From Chloranthus sessilifolius (Eukaryota > Streptophyta > Magnoliopsida > Chloranthales > Chloranthaceae): a DNA stretch of 64,000 bases. Position 1 is the first letter of the stretch. Every line of letters begins with the position of its first letter. Where the stretch lies: assembly GCA_021018995.1 (NCBI GenBank), contig CM037588.1:152415725-152479724 (forward strand). Direction: 5' to 3'. Positions 1 through 11,000 of the stretch are shown piece by piece. The position numbers and the translations under genes were made by a program. The notes under the pieces were generated by a model. The model did not search any database. It was not told the DNA's origin and saw only the letters and a program-made list of their open reading frames with translations.

Positions 1-829
1 ATACTTCGTTTGCGATTCCTTTTTGATGTATCTTTTGATAACAAACACTGAAGTCCGTGCCAAAGAAACCCATAAGAGACCCAGAGGTGGCATCTACCAA
101 TCTGTTTTCATGGTATATAGTTTGATTGGCAAAGATCTCGGTGTTATAGATGCAACATTCATTCCATTCTGCTTCACATGCTTGGAAATGTATGGTCATA
201 TTTAAAGTTTAGTCATTTATTGACATCATTTTGGTAATTTTAAGGTCTGCTGAGGTTCACAAGAGGGCCCTTTGGGCTTAGTTTGTCTTATTGATAGACG
301 TGGTTTCAGATTATAGGCTTTCTCTCAATTTGATCTAACCTATCTTTATATTCTGCATACTGAATCCATTGTCACTGTTGAGGGTTTCTAACATGCCTTT
401 CCCAATCTCCCCCGACATTTAATAAGAAACATTTAGTATATTCTTTAGTGGAGATAAATTGAAACGACAATCCAAAAGCACCCCCCCTTCTCTCTCTCTC
501 TCTCTACCAGAAGTGGCATGAAGCAGGAGTACATATGAAAGAGGGAACACTAAGAAAATGTTAAATACAAGCTATTTTGGGTCTTGAAGCATCTTTCTAA
601 TTGCAATATTCTAAAGGGGGAGAGACTAGAGATTCCATCCTTCCTTACACAAAGTAAGAGCTGGAACAAAATCAATTGCCGGAGTCAAGACCGTGCATTT
701 TTGGAAAATGGGCCTAACACAGTTTTGTGTAGCTGGCAGGTGGATGCCTCTAGCTAAATTATCATGGGGAAACTTGGGATCAATAGGTTTTTCGTCTTGG
801 GGCATTGTGGTTTCCCCTTTAGTTGTATT
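1..829. other. Intron of ATXR3, no recognisable feature
   Basis: Intronic, because the next upstream ATXR3 exon is outside the window. It holds only a short CT-rich tract at about 490-507. I see no exon, RNA gene or TE terminus. The short open frames here match nothing I know. Confidence 0.5.
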
Positions 830-1144
830 CATGGATGAAAATATTGTCCGATACCGATACGTACCGATACGTAATCGTCCGATACGTATTGGTTTTGGAC
901 CTAAACGATACGAAATTGGGTATTTCTCGGGGCCCCTTAAAAACAGTCAAATTATCGTTTGTATCGTCCGTATCGTCCTATGTATCGTCTGTACCGTCCA
1001 ATTTATCGTCCGATAATTTCAAATTATCATCCAGTGAGGCCCCCAACTTCAAGTGACAAAGGGAAAATACCAGTATGTATCGTCCGGTATGTATCCGTTT
1101 TGGAGCTGGACGATACGTACCGGTTTTCTGAATTTTGATCCATG
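830..1144. mobile_element. hAT-like MITE with GATACGTATC word interior
   Basis: A 315-bp element whose ends are CATGGATGAAAAT and ATTTTGATCCATG, imperfect inverted repeats. It is flanked by a perfect 8-bp duplication GTTGTATT (822-829 and 1145-1152). An 8-bp TSD fits the hAT superfamily. The interior repeats variants of CGATACGTA, CGTCCGATA and GTATCGTCC many times and has no coding potential. A smaller relative lies at 10520-10604. Confidence 0.8.
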
Positions 1145-1414
1145 GTTGTATTGTATAGAGAGCTGTTATTTACCATTTTAGTTTATCAAGCGATATTAGA
1201 ATTTAATTCCTAGTCTTTGAGCACTAAAAAGGTAGTTGCCCTCCTTTTGAATTTTTTGGTTTAACCTTACCTATGATATGTGCATTTTTCTCCTAATTTT
1301 GAGTTTATATTAGGTACCCGACTTCGAGTGCCAATGCTCTTGGTACGCGGATAACTTTTGGGGATGTGTGCCATGTGGAACCGATTCGTTCTGTGTGATT
1401 TGACATCCATGATC

Positions 1415-1607
1415 TCAAGATCTATTTTGTAGAAGATTGGAACAAAAAATGATTTCCATCGTCTGATTAAATGCAATCAAACACCATCTAAAATTAACGG
1501 TATATTTGATTTACATGGTACCATTAATTTTAGATGGTGTTTGACTGCTTTGAATCGAACGATGGAGATTGTTTATGTTCCCAATCCTTTCATACCAAAG
1601 ATCTTTA
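1415..1607. mobile_element. Fold-back MITE
   Basis: The arms at about 1415-1500 and 1524-1607 are inverted copies. Both contain an AGATCT, then a GATTGG, then a CCATCGTCTGATT-like stretch, ending in CAAACACCATCTAAAATTAA next to the short loop. The same core words recur in the fold-backs at about 20924-21390 and 23560-23755. Superfamily is not assigned because no clear TSD was found. Confidence 0.65.
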
Positions 1608-2816
1608 GCTTCTCTTCTTGTTAATACTAAAATGGCATCGTCTTTGTTCAAAATCTTCATTTTTTTTTCTCTCCAGTTGAATTTTTTTGCCGACATCTTC
1701 CTTGCTCGAAATTTCTGGCACGATCTTTGGTCTAGCATTGACCTCTTGCTCCTTTCTTGTACTGGGGAAACTTTTCGTTGTCTCCAATTATGCCATGATG
1801 GGCCTATATTAGTTCAAAATGTGTGGGGAAGGGGAGGAGCACCCTCAACTTTCCAGAAGCAGCGTGGACCATCCTATTGCTGATATATTACTGGTTGTAG
1901 GAGTTACTCAAATGGTGAGTGATCCTCACTCCTGTTTTTCTCTAAACTAGAGAATTGCCGAGAGGCATTATTTGTTCCTGAAAAGGTCACATCCACAACT
2001 ATGTCTAGAATGAAAAGATGTTTAATTTGAAAATTTTCTTCATCTAAAACAAATTTTGTGTTCTTCAAAAGCTTGGCTTGGAAGAAATCAGTACAAATCT
2101 CCTCTATGTTCAAAGGGGCCTTCTTTCCTCCATAGGAGGATACAAGGAGAGTGGCATCGGGAATGGATTGGTTCATCGGGCATATGGTTTTCAAGGTTAG
2201 GCCATGGGAAGAGGACACAATGCTAGAAAATCTATACAATATTATATTGCAATAGGGTAAAAAATATTTGTTGGTAGTCTTTATGCTCAAAGATTGGGAG
2301 GATCATAAAGTTCGTTCCAAACACTGTTAAGCATGCGTCGGATTGATGCTGCTTGGGCGGCCTTTATTGAAACAAGAAAAGACACATGCCTCAAGTCACG
2401 GCCCCTCTGGTGTCTTGCGAGGTAGTTCACAAAGTGAAGATAGAGGAAAATAGAGGGCTACTGCACAAAAACAAGAAATTTTTAAAATTTTTTTTGAGTA
2501 TTACATTAAGGATGAGTTGTTGTAAGCTCATTCTTCACCCTAAACGAAAACATTAAGTCAGAAGGCAATCTTTGTGGGATTGTCATGAAGGTTGGGCTTC
2601 ATCAACCCCAAAAGAAACCCCATTAGCTCGGTAGTACTTGTGCGTGATGAGTGATCAAGCCTGCTCTGCGTTAAGTTTGGCACTCTTCTCTCTCAACATA
2701 TGCTGTCATTGATAATTTTTTCAATCTAAAATCTTTGGGGCTTAGTTTTTCTGGCACGGGGAGGTTTGAAGATGACTGTAATGTGGTAGCCTCAACAGTT
2801 GATTATTATTGGGGCA
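1608..2816. other. Intron, unclassified, possibly old repeat
   Basis: A 128-codon minus-strand open frame at 1904-2290 has no domain I recognise and could be chance or a degraded retroelement piece. No termini or TSD could be placed. Confidence 0.35.
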
Positions 2817-3262
2817 CGGGTCATTGCTTGTTAAAACGAAAGAGGTCAAAAGGGCCAATGAAAAAATTCATTTAGTTTTCGAAGGCAGTGCCCTCTTTTG
2901 TCATGGATTGGAAGTTTAACACTGCAGATGAACCTGCTATTGTTTCTCCTTCAGGGGATTGAACTCTCCCAACCTGGTCAGCTAGAGCGGCATGGCGTGT
3001 CTCCTCCTTTACCTTATCTTAATAAGGCTATCCCAACAATGGACAACACTGTTATGTCTTACTCCAAAAAGTTCTCTAAGATTGTTTCTAACTTTTTAAA
3101 AGGCAGAGGTGTGTAGCGAGGCATCAGACTACTACTATTTCGAAGGGTCAAGCCTCACGATTTTTCTTATTTCTAAATACAAAAATGAAAAAATTTAAAA
3201 AGATTATAAAATATACAAAATTAGGAAACATTATAATCAATAAGAGAATAATTTATCAAACA
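2817..3262 (+). repeat. Dispersed repeat, copy A of an inverted pair
   Basis: Matches, in opposite orientation, the segment at about 8757-9212. Both have the same order of landmarks: the CAAGCAATGACC/GGTCATTGCTTG boundary, AAAGAGGTCAAAA, GGGGATTGAACTCT, GGAGGAGACACG (either strand), the AGGCAGAGGTGTGTAG block, then an AT-rich tail. Identity looks like roughly 80 percent by eye. The family is unknown. Both copies lie in ATXR3 introns and bracket exons 1-8 of the visible gene. Confidence 0.7.
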
Positions 3263-3706
3263 TAATTCCTAAAATAGTGTGACAAAAAATGCATTGATAG
3301 TATTAATCATGAAGTATGAGGCATTACTTGTTGAATATTTAACCAGATTGAATGCAAGAGCCCAAATTGTATGTGTCAAACATTTTTATATAGGCAACAG
3401 GGACGGTGTATGACAACGTAGCCCGTGCCCGCTGCGGTACAATGCCAGATCAGGCTTCCACAGGAAATCATTATCGGATAGCATATCCAAACAGTAGAAA
3501 TTTCATTTCCAAATGACATTATTTCTCAGAAATCTGCCAGGAAATTTATTTCATTTCTTGTCTTGTTTTTGGGGTTTATGTACATCTTTGAGCAAGTTCG
3601 ATAAGAATCCTTCTGCCAGTTACAAGGGCAGTCATACTCTAGCATGTCCACAATTTAAAAAAAAAATAAAAAAATCAACCAGTTAATTATATTTGCGAAA
3701 TCTTTG
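3263..3706. other. Intron, nothing recognised
   Basis: AT-rich intronic sequence with homopolymer A runs near 3655-3670. No element ends, exon or RNA gene seen. Confidence 0.4.
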
Positions 3707-3722
3707 TAGTAGAGAAGATAGG

Positions 3723-3890
3723 AAGAAGTTGGACCTTGGTGCGATGGCAAGTGCTGTCTGCCCAAAGCAATAGGTTGCAGGTTCGAGTCTTGGAATCAGC
3801 CTCTCTAAAATTGGGGTATGGCTGCCTATCACCTACCTCTCCCAGACCCTGCTGAAAGCCAGAGCCTTGAGAACTGGGTACGACCTTTTC
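3723..3890 (+). mobile_element. tRNA-derived SINE (Au-like)
   Basis: Begins near 3731 with GGACCTTGGTGCGATGGCA (box A) and continues to GGTTGCAGGTTCGAGTC (box B), the internal Pol III promoter layout of a tRNA-derived SINE. The body with CAGCCTCT, GGGGTATGGCTGCCTATCA and CCCAGACCC resembles the plant Au SINE as I remember it. It ends in a T-run and is flanked by 16-bp direct repeats TAGTAGAGAMGATAGG (3707-3722 and 3891-3906) with one mismatch, a target site duplication. Confidence 0.85.
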
Positions 3891-3906
3891 TAGTAGAGAC
3901 GATAGG

Positions 3907-4279
3907 CATCAAGTCTTTCTAGCATCCATTCTATAACTTATATTTCTTAACAATATTTGAATCACAGTTTTTTTGGGTTTCAGCCAATTCTGAGAAAAAC
4001 CTGAATGGATTTGTTTTGGGTTAGCAGATCGAATAGGGATTGTCGGCCATCGGCTGGTTGACATGTTACAATATATATTCTATTACTATTCGTATTGCAA
4101 ACCTTTTGGAATCATGCTAATTTTCCTCAAAAATTCCATTTTTCTGGGGTGTCATCTCTAAGTCTGGTTCGCATCATTTTACTATCTTCATAGTTTTATG
4201 TCATGCTTTTTCTTTGATATTCTCAAGATTAGTGGCTGCATGCAATTTCTTTACTGACCTCTTTATGCGGTGGCAACAG
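3907..4279. other. End of ATXR3 upstream intron
   Basis: Unremarkable intron sequence ending in the acceptor GGCAACAG before exon 4280. Confidence 0.6.
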
Positions 4280-7200
4280 AGTTACTGCTGTAAATGGTCA
4301 GTATCAGATTGGAATATATACAGTGCGGCCTATTGGTTATGGCGAGGAGATCACCTTTGATTATAACTCTGTAACAGAGGTGTGTATTGTCTATCTAACA
4401 GCTTCCATTACAACTAAGGGAATATAATTTCTTACAAACAGTGTTACTTGTTTTCTATTGCAGAGCAAGGAAGAATACGAAGCATCAGTTTGTTTATGTG
4501 GTAGTCAAGTTTGCAGGGGAAGCTATTTGAATCTGACTGGTGAAGGTGCTTATCAGAAGGTGCGGACTGTAAAGCATATATTTTTTTTTGCTCTAGTACA
4601 TTTTATTGAATGCTTTAACAGTTGATTTAACTTTTAGCAGCTTACCTAGCAATAGGAACAACAAATTTTTGTGTGCGCACCCACACACACATCTTGTTAG
4701 AGTTCACTCTGTAGTTGAATTTCTCCGATCTTCCATCCAAGTCACAGTTCAGTCACATCGCATTTTTGCTAAGTTAAATGGAATATGCATCAGGTTTTAA
4801 AGGAATGCCATGGTATACTTGACCGACATCAATTGTTGCTAGACGCTTGTGAGGTGAATTCTGTTTCTCAAGAAGATTATATTGACCTGGGAAGGGCTGG
4901 TTTGGGTACCTGTTTGCTTGCTGGCTTGCCTGAGTGGCTCATTGCATATTCAGCTCGTCTGGTAAATAAATTTGTTGTTTTTCTAATTCCACCTGTGCAA
5001 ATAACCATCTGAGTTTCGTATCTGATATTCGTTTTGTATTCGGATGAAGGTGAGGTTTATAAATTTCGAAAGAACAAAGCTTCCTGAGGAGATTCTAAAG
5101 CATAATCTGGAAGAGAAGAGGAAATTCTTTTCAGAAATTTGCCTTGAGGTTGAGAGGAGTGACGCTGAGATTCAGGTGCACACTCATTACAATTATTTTC
5201 GTGTTCTATACTTCCCTTGTATATACTCATGTGTCCTGGTAGCTGGAATTTTCATCTTATATCTTTTTCATGAGGCAGGCTGAGGGTGTATACAACCAAA
5301 GACTACAGAATTTGGCCCTTACTCTTGATAAGGTGATTGTCTTTTCCTACTGCAACTTGGCATAGCTTCTCTCTCTTGCTTGATTATTGGAGCCCTTTGG
5401 TTGATTATTTTTATTTTTGTTTTTATTTATTTATTTAGGCGGGTGGGGGGGGGGGGTTGATAATTTTGGTAGTAAATGATAACACGATTTAGTGCCACAC
5501 TCTTCAGAGGTGAATGCAAAACAATGTTATTACTTAAATCCTGCATGCAAAATTTCTATTTGTCTTAGTTTTGTTGCTGCATATGGGAATTAGGAGAACA
5601 AATAAAGCAAAAATCGAGTACATATTGAATACAATAAACAGGTCTGAAGCTAAAATAACAACACTGGCACCTGTAAATCACTCGAATCATATTCAATGCT
5701 CTATCAACTCTGCAAATAGCCATGTCTTTTTGGGGGCGTTTTCCCCCTGTGGGGAGGGATACCTTCACATGATTTTCCGAAACTAGGTTTCTGTGTCGTT
5801 CCCGTTTTATTTGGATTTCCAATGTACATTATCTGAATCGGAGATCTTTCTCCCTTTCTCTCAATGTATCATTTATCTCATCTCATGGACATGATTATCT
5901 GAATTGAGGGATGTTCCATCTCTGAAATTATTCATCATCATTATCGTTCCATCTCTCTCATAGACATCATTAAGAAAATTCGTATTACTAGCAATTCAGC
6001 GGCTCCATCTCTCTCAAAGACATTAAGAAAATTCGTATTACTAGCAATTAAGCTGTCGCTGCAATGCTTGAAGATGGTCCCGTCATTTGTCTCTAACTAA
6101 TCCAAGTTCTTGCAGATGCTCTAGTTCCTCTGAATTTTTTTTTCTTTTTTTATTTGATTTAATTTTTATGTAGCATTAAAGATATTCTAAATCTTTTCAT
6201 CTAGCTATGGGTTGCTTATATTCGCGATTTGATGAATCTACATTTGAACTGCCATCAATATATAGGACAACGTCATATTCCTTACACTGTCTTTTCAGTG
6301 TATTGAACACTTGTCATTCTCTTGATCATTTACTCTGGTAAGTAGGTTGTAATAATTATTGATACTAACGGGGACTCTATCACTCTATACTGAGCTCTTG
6401 TTAAATTTTTACCAAGTATAATTTTAAGCAGTCTATACGTGATATTGCGGCATTTACTTCTTTCTGACAGTTTAATGCAACCCATTTCATTGTTTCTTCA
6501 ATTATTTTATATTGACTATGTTGTCCATTGGCTCTTTGTCAAGTTTACTGATTTTCCCTACCTCATCGTCATCATTGCCTTGCCCCTTCTTTTGGAGGAA
6601 TTTTCCCTACGCAAAGTGAAATCTTCACAAAATAGAAGGGAACTTGGAAAGTCTTGGGCCTATTGAATCAATCTGATAGCCTAAATGTTGTGCCCATGTA
6701 TCCAAAATGTTTTTGCATTAAATCATTGGCAAGTGATTGCTGGTTCAGTGTTACTTCTCAGAGTTCGCTTGAGGAAATTTTGAATCTGCAGTCAAAACAA
6801 AGGACAACGTTGTGATTTAGTTATCGTTCTGCTGAGTTCGGAAGAATTACAATATAGATTTGTAGACACAGACAATAGTTGTGCTTGGTGGGATGTGTTA
6901 CACCTAGATTCCCTAGCAAGGACCGGTCATTTCGGCCGAAATGACCGAAATTTCGGCCGAAATGATCGGTTTCAGTCCCCACCGAAAAGATAATTTGGAC
7001 CGAAATTTCGGCCATTTTCGTATGGGACCCAAAATTTCGGCGAAATTTCGGTTTTCAGCCAAAATTTCGGTTTCGGTCCCCTCTGAAACCGAAATGATAC
7101 CCGAAATTTTGATCCTTGTTCCCTAGTCTATTTATGAATTCCTATGGGAAATTTTGAACTTGTCCCACTAATTACTGGTCTGTCTTCGAGTTCTCTCATC

Positions 7201-10045
7201 AGTTATGGAGTTTTCTTTATTTTGGATCCACCTGTTGGAGACATTGAAACAGTTTTATTTATCTAATTTTATTTCTCATGTTTTTGTATGCTTTAACTGC
7301 CCATAATACATATCTTTCATCTTTGAACTTAAATTTTTGGAGCTTCAGCCTTGTTCTGATTGGAATTGGTGCGACAGGTGAGGTATGTGATGAGATGTGT
7401 TTATGGGGACCCTAAAAAAGCTCCTCCACCATTAGTGAAGCTCAGTCCTGAGGTTTTAGTTTCTGCTATCTGGAAAGGGGAGGGCTCACTGGTTGAGGAA
7501 CTACTTCAGTGCATTGATCCTCACATGGAGGATGACTTGTTAAATGACCTAAAGTCCAAGATTCATGCCCATGACCCATCTGGTTCTGATGATCTCCAGG
7601 GAGAGCTTAGGAAATCCTTACTATGGTGAGGCTTTCTTGTAGCTCATTCATTTGTTCCAAGCAGCCTATTTGTTATTTTTCAAGAACACGAATGGTTTTA
7701 TTTTTACACCTCTATGATTTTCCTCCAGGTTGAGGGATGAAATTCGACATCTTCCATGTACTTACAAATGTCGGCATGATGCAACTGCTGACTTAATTCA
7801 CATATATGCTCATACAAAGTTCTTCTTTAAAGTCCAGGTGAGTCTGTTTTCCTGTCAAACTTTAAATTTGAAAAGGAAATATGAAAATGGAGTGGTTGGT
7901 GGTTCAATTTAAGCTTTCTTGGACTAAAGAAGTTCTCTACATGCAGGAGTACAAGGCTATAACGTCTCCACCTGTCTACATTAGTCCTCTTGACTTAGGC
8001 CCCAAGTACACTGATAAATTGGGTTCGGGTTTCCAGGAATATTGCAAGACTTATGGTGAAAATTATTGTTTAGGACAGTTGATATATTGGCATAACCAGG
8101 CAAATGCAGACCCCGACTGTAGCTTAGCAAGAGCGAGAAGGGGTTGTTTGTCATTGCCTGATGTCTCCTCCTTCTATGCGAAAGTTCAAAAACCATCTCG
8201 GAAGCGTGTTTATGGCCCAAGAACACTCAAATTTATGCTGGCAAGAATGGTAAGTACTGCTGAAAATACTTGCTATGTTTGTTTCCTTTCCTTTAGTGTA
8301 ATTTACAGTCTTCTTTTTAAAAATTAGAAGGGAATGAATGTACAGACAGGGACTGGGGATAAATGGCCCCAGAAACTCCAACCACTAGTTGGAGGACGAA
8401 AAACCCACAAAATTACTAGTGATCATAGAAGAAGACATGAACCAAGTTAGGGGAATAAAACAGACAAATAAAACTATATAGCTCCGCCCCTTTTTCATGA
8501 AACTATAAGCCACACAAAATTTGAAGAAACCAATTGCTTTCCCATTAACTAAGATGGAGAACCGATTTGAAGAAATATAGCTGTGCATTCATTGCGCCCA
8601 TCTCTCCCCAGTACCCTTTAGCTGAATCCTATAAGCGAAGAAGTTCCAAGCCACTATATCATATGCTTTTTTTTTCCAATGATGGGGGGCCTCTTAGAGC
8701 ACTGGACTAAGTCCCTGGGCACGTGCAACACTCGCACATCACATTGACATTTTATGTTCGATAAATTAATCTCTTATTAATTAGGATGTTTCTTAATTTT
8801 GTATATTTTATGACATTTTTTTTTTTTTTCGTTTTTTGTATTTAAAAATAACCAAAATTGCGAGGCTTACTCATCTGTTTCATTGGTAGTCTGACACAGT
8901 GACGCCTCTACACACCTCTGCCTTTTAAAAAGTTGGAAATGATCTTAAAGGAGTTTTTGGAGTATAACAGTGTTGTCTATTGATGGGTTAGCCTTACCAA
9001 GATAGGTAAAGGAGGAGACACGTCATGCCTTTCTAGCTGAAACCAGGTTGGAAGAGTTCAATCCCCTGAAGAAAAGACAATAACAGGTCCATCCGCAGTG
9101 TTATTCTTTTAATCCATGACAAAAGAGGGTACTGCCTCTTCAGAAACTTAATAGATTTTTTCATTGGCCCCTTTTTGACCTCTTTCATTTTAACAAGCAA
9201 TGACCCAAATCCAGTAGCAGACCCAGGCCTAAGCCCACTAACCCGTTCTTGAGTCACTGCATCCACTGCGATGTTACCAATTAAATTCCAAATGAGGTGG
9301 GCTCCAATAAGCACATGACACTGTGCTGGACCTGCCTCTTTATATATTTGGCATCACCCACTTTATATTGTTCAAAACGCACGAAAGCCCTCTCCTCTAG
9401 CTCTGGATGTTACCTTTTTTTAGCATGCGTCCTAATTTTCCCCTTATCAGTCTGAATCAACTCATATTCTTGCACTTGTCCTGGCTACCATTTCTGTGCC
9501 TCTATAAGTTTGTAAATGGAATGAAACAGCAAATGCTCTATATCATAATTAACTTTCTGAAAATAAATCAGGGTGATATAGCCGGCAGATTTTTTTTTCC
9601 CAAGCGCCTTTTTGAAAATCTAGTATGTATTTTTACTTCTGCTCACTGTAACTCCAAAAATAATTCTGGATAATATAAGATATAATTTTTTTCCTATAGC
9701 TTTTTGAAAATCCAGTGCATATTTTTAACTTCTGCTGAAAGTTACTCCAAAGGTCATTTATGAAAACCCAATCTGTGTCCCTTGTATCGACTGTTCAAAA
9801 AGTCCATGCAACATAGGTTTTCTTACAGATATGCTGCTTTATCTTACTTACCATTGGGTTCTAACCAGGAGAAACAACCCCAGAGGCAGTGGCCCAAGGA
9901 CCGGATATGGTCGTTCAAGAGCACTCCACAAATTTTTGGCAGTCCGATGTTAGATGTTGTTGTGAATAAATCACCACTGGACAGGGAGATGATGCATTGG
10001 CTGAAGAACAGACCTGCTGTATTCCAGGCTATGTGGGACCGGTGA
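4280..10045 (+). CDS. ATXR3: Histone H3K4 methyltransferase ATXR3/SDG2, C-terminal part (9 exons)
   Basis: Exons read as 4280-4379, 4464-4559, 4794-4961, 5050-5175, 5279-5332, 7378-7625, 7729-7837, 7947-8249 and 9869-10045 (TGA), all with GT-AG borders and an open joined frame of about 460 residues. The first exon holds the end of the SET domain (GYGEEITFDYN). The second holds the Cys-rich post-SET segment (CLCGSQVCRG). The rest is the long conserved tail of plant ATXR3/SDG2, with landmarks such as RFINFERTKLPEE, RDEIRHLPCTYKCR, GENYCLGQLIYW and QPQRQWPKD. In Arabidopsis this nuclear enzyme lays down most H3K4me3. The catalytic N-terminal half of SET and all earlier exons lie left of the window, so positions 1-4279 are intron. 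Introns 5 and 8 (about 2.0 and 1.6 kb) hold TEs, yet the exons are intact, so the gene is probably functional. The family call is from remembered homology, not a search. Confidence 0.95.
5333..6908. other. ATXR3 intron 5, left part
   Basis: Contains a G-rich run at about 5441-5456 and two near-identical direct copies of ATTAAGAAAATTCGTATTAC (about 5969 and 6024) with CCATCTCTCTCA nearby, a small local duplication. No coding sequence or element ends found. Confidence 0.45.
6917..7118. mobile_element. hAT-like MITE with TTTCGGCCGAAA word interior
   Basis: A 202-bp element with ends CAAGGACC and GATCCTTG, flanked by the perfect 8-bp duplication TTCCCTAG (6909-6916 and 7119-7126). The interior is an iteration of AATTTCGGCCGAAAT-type words and has no coding capacity. 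It lies in ATXR3 intron 5 and is clear of the splice sites. Confidence 0.85.
8250..8756. other. ATXR3 intron 8, left part
   Basis: No element ends resolved. A stretch near 8690-8750 read on the minus strand has a faint tRNA-like look but no box B I would defend. Confidence 0.35.
8757..9212 (-). repeat. Dispersed repeat, copy B of an inverted pair
   Basis: Inverted partner of 2817-3262, inside the intron 8250-9868. The following sequence to about 9340 may belong to the same element but has no counterpart next to copy A. Confidence 0.7.
9213..9868. other. ATXR3 intron 8, right part
   Basis: Contains a small direct duplication (about 9607-9665 and 9699-9760, both with TTTTTGAAAATC, ACTTCTGCT and TTACTCCAAA-like words). 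It ends at the acceptor CTAACCAG. Confidence 0.45.
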
Positions 10046-10519
10046 CGTGGGATCTACGCATTGTTTTGGGATGATTATTCCATTTAATTTTCGACAGCTT
10101 CCCCTTTTAATATGGGAGTTGGTAATCATTTCAAAACATTCTTGTGTTCCGCCATTCCTCTGTACAGTTTTCCTTTTTTTTTTTTTGGTATTTTGTATTC
10201 ATTTATTAAGTAGTGCATTGGTTAAAGTTAGGTTCAAGGTGCCAATCATTTTTTCTTCTTGTGGGCTTAATTCAATTCATTCGAGTGTTCTTTACAGGTT
10301 GCTAAAGTCTCTGAACCTTCCTTGCAGAGGACACTCAGGTAAGGATGAAGGGGTTCTCCTTTACATAATAACCCTGATCTGCTGACGTTCGATTTGTTCT
10401 TGAACACAACTGTGCCATGAAAGCAGTCATGTTCAGTTGGTTCCATTAATAAGAAACCCCTTTTGCATGTAATTTTTTCGCTTACTGTTCAGAGTGAATT
10501 GGTAGACCATGGCTGTATA
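10046..10519 (+). other. ATXR3 3' UTR and downstream spacer
   Basis: Follows the ATXR3 stop directly. Transcript end not determinable; no clear strong polyadenylation signal. Nothing else recognised. Confidence 0.45.
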
Positions 10520-10604
10520 CAGGTTCAAAATCTCAGTTTTTCGGTATGTATCGGCCAGCTCCGAAACGATACGTATCAGTTTCGTCTGGAATTTTGAACC
10601 ATGG
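10520..10604. mobile_element. Short hAT-like MITE, relative of 830-1144
   Basis: 85 bp from CAGGTTCAAAATC to ATTTTGAACCATG, with the interior words TATGTATCGG and CGATACGTATCAG. Flanking octamers GCTGTATA (10512-10519) and GTTGTTTA (10605-10612) agree at 6 of 8 positions, a decayed TSD. The ends match those of the 830-1144 element. Confidence 0.6.
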
Positions 10605-10784
10605 TTGTTTATTGCATGCATATATCTACTTGTAGGGCAGTGAAATTCCATGAGATCCTTTGGTGCTGCCAATCTAATGTTGTTGCTTGGTGTTCTGTTA
10701 CTTCTGTAGTGCATGGCATCAGCTTGTATGTGTAAACAGAGTTGACTTTCCTCTCCCGACTCTAATGTCTGTTCTAATGTCTTT

Positions 10785-10868
10785 GGGTACCGCTATTCGT
10801 GCCCACCAGTGCCAGACATTATTAAGTTGGCGCTTTCCATAAACAGGTTGGCACAAATAGAGGTACCC
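10785..10868. mobile_element. Minute inverted-repeat element (84 bp)
   Basis: Ends GGGTACCGCTATTCGTGCC and GGCACAAATAGAGGTACCC are inverted repeats with two mismatches. Flanking nonamers AATGTCTTT and ACTATCTTT agree at 7 of 9, which would fit a Mutator-type 9-bp TSD. Confidence 0.5.
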
Positions 10869-11000
10869 ACTATCTTTTACCCGCTGAATAATGTTAAATA
10901 ATATATTTAATATTTTGATAGGATTTGGTGGCTTATGAAGCGTTTCATCCTGGATGAAGCCTCTCAACACCCGAAGTATTCATTTGCAAAACCCATTAAT

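Noticed and set aside
3731..3802. Functional tRNA gene
   Set aside because: Box A and B are present, but no cloverleaf can be closed, and the unit carries on into a SINE body with target duplications on both sides.
5441..5456. G-quadruplex regulatory element
   Set aside because: A single G run in an intron does not give four G tracts; more likely a homopolymer expansion.
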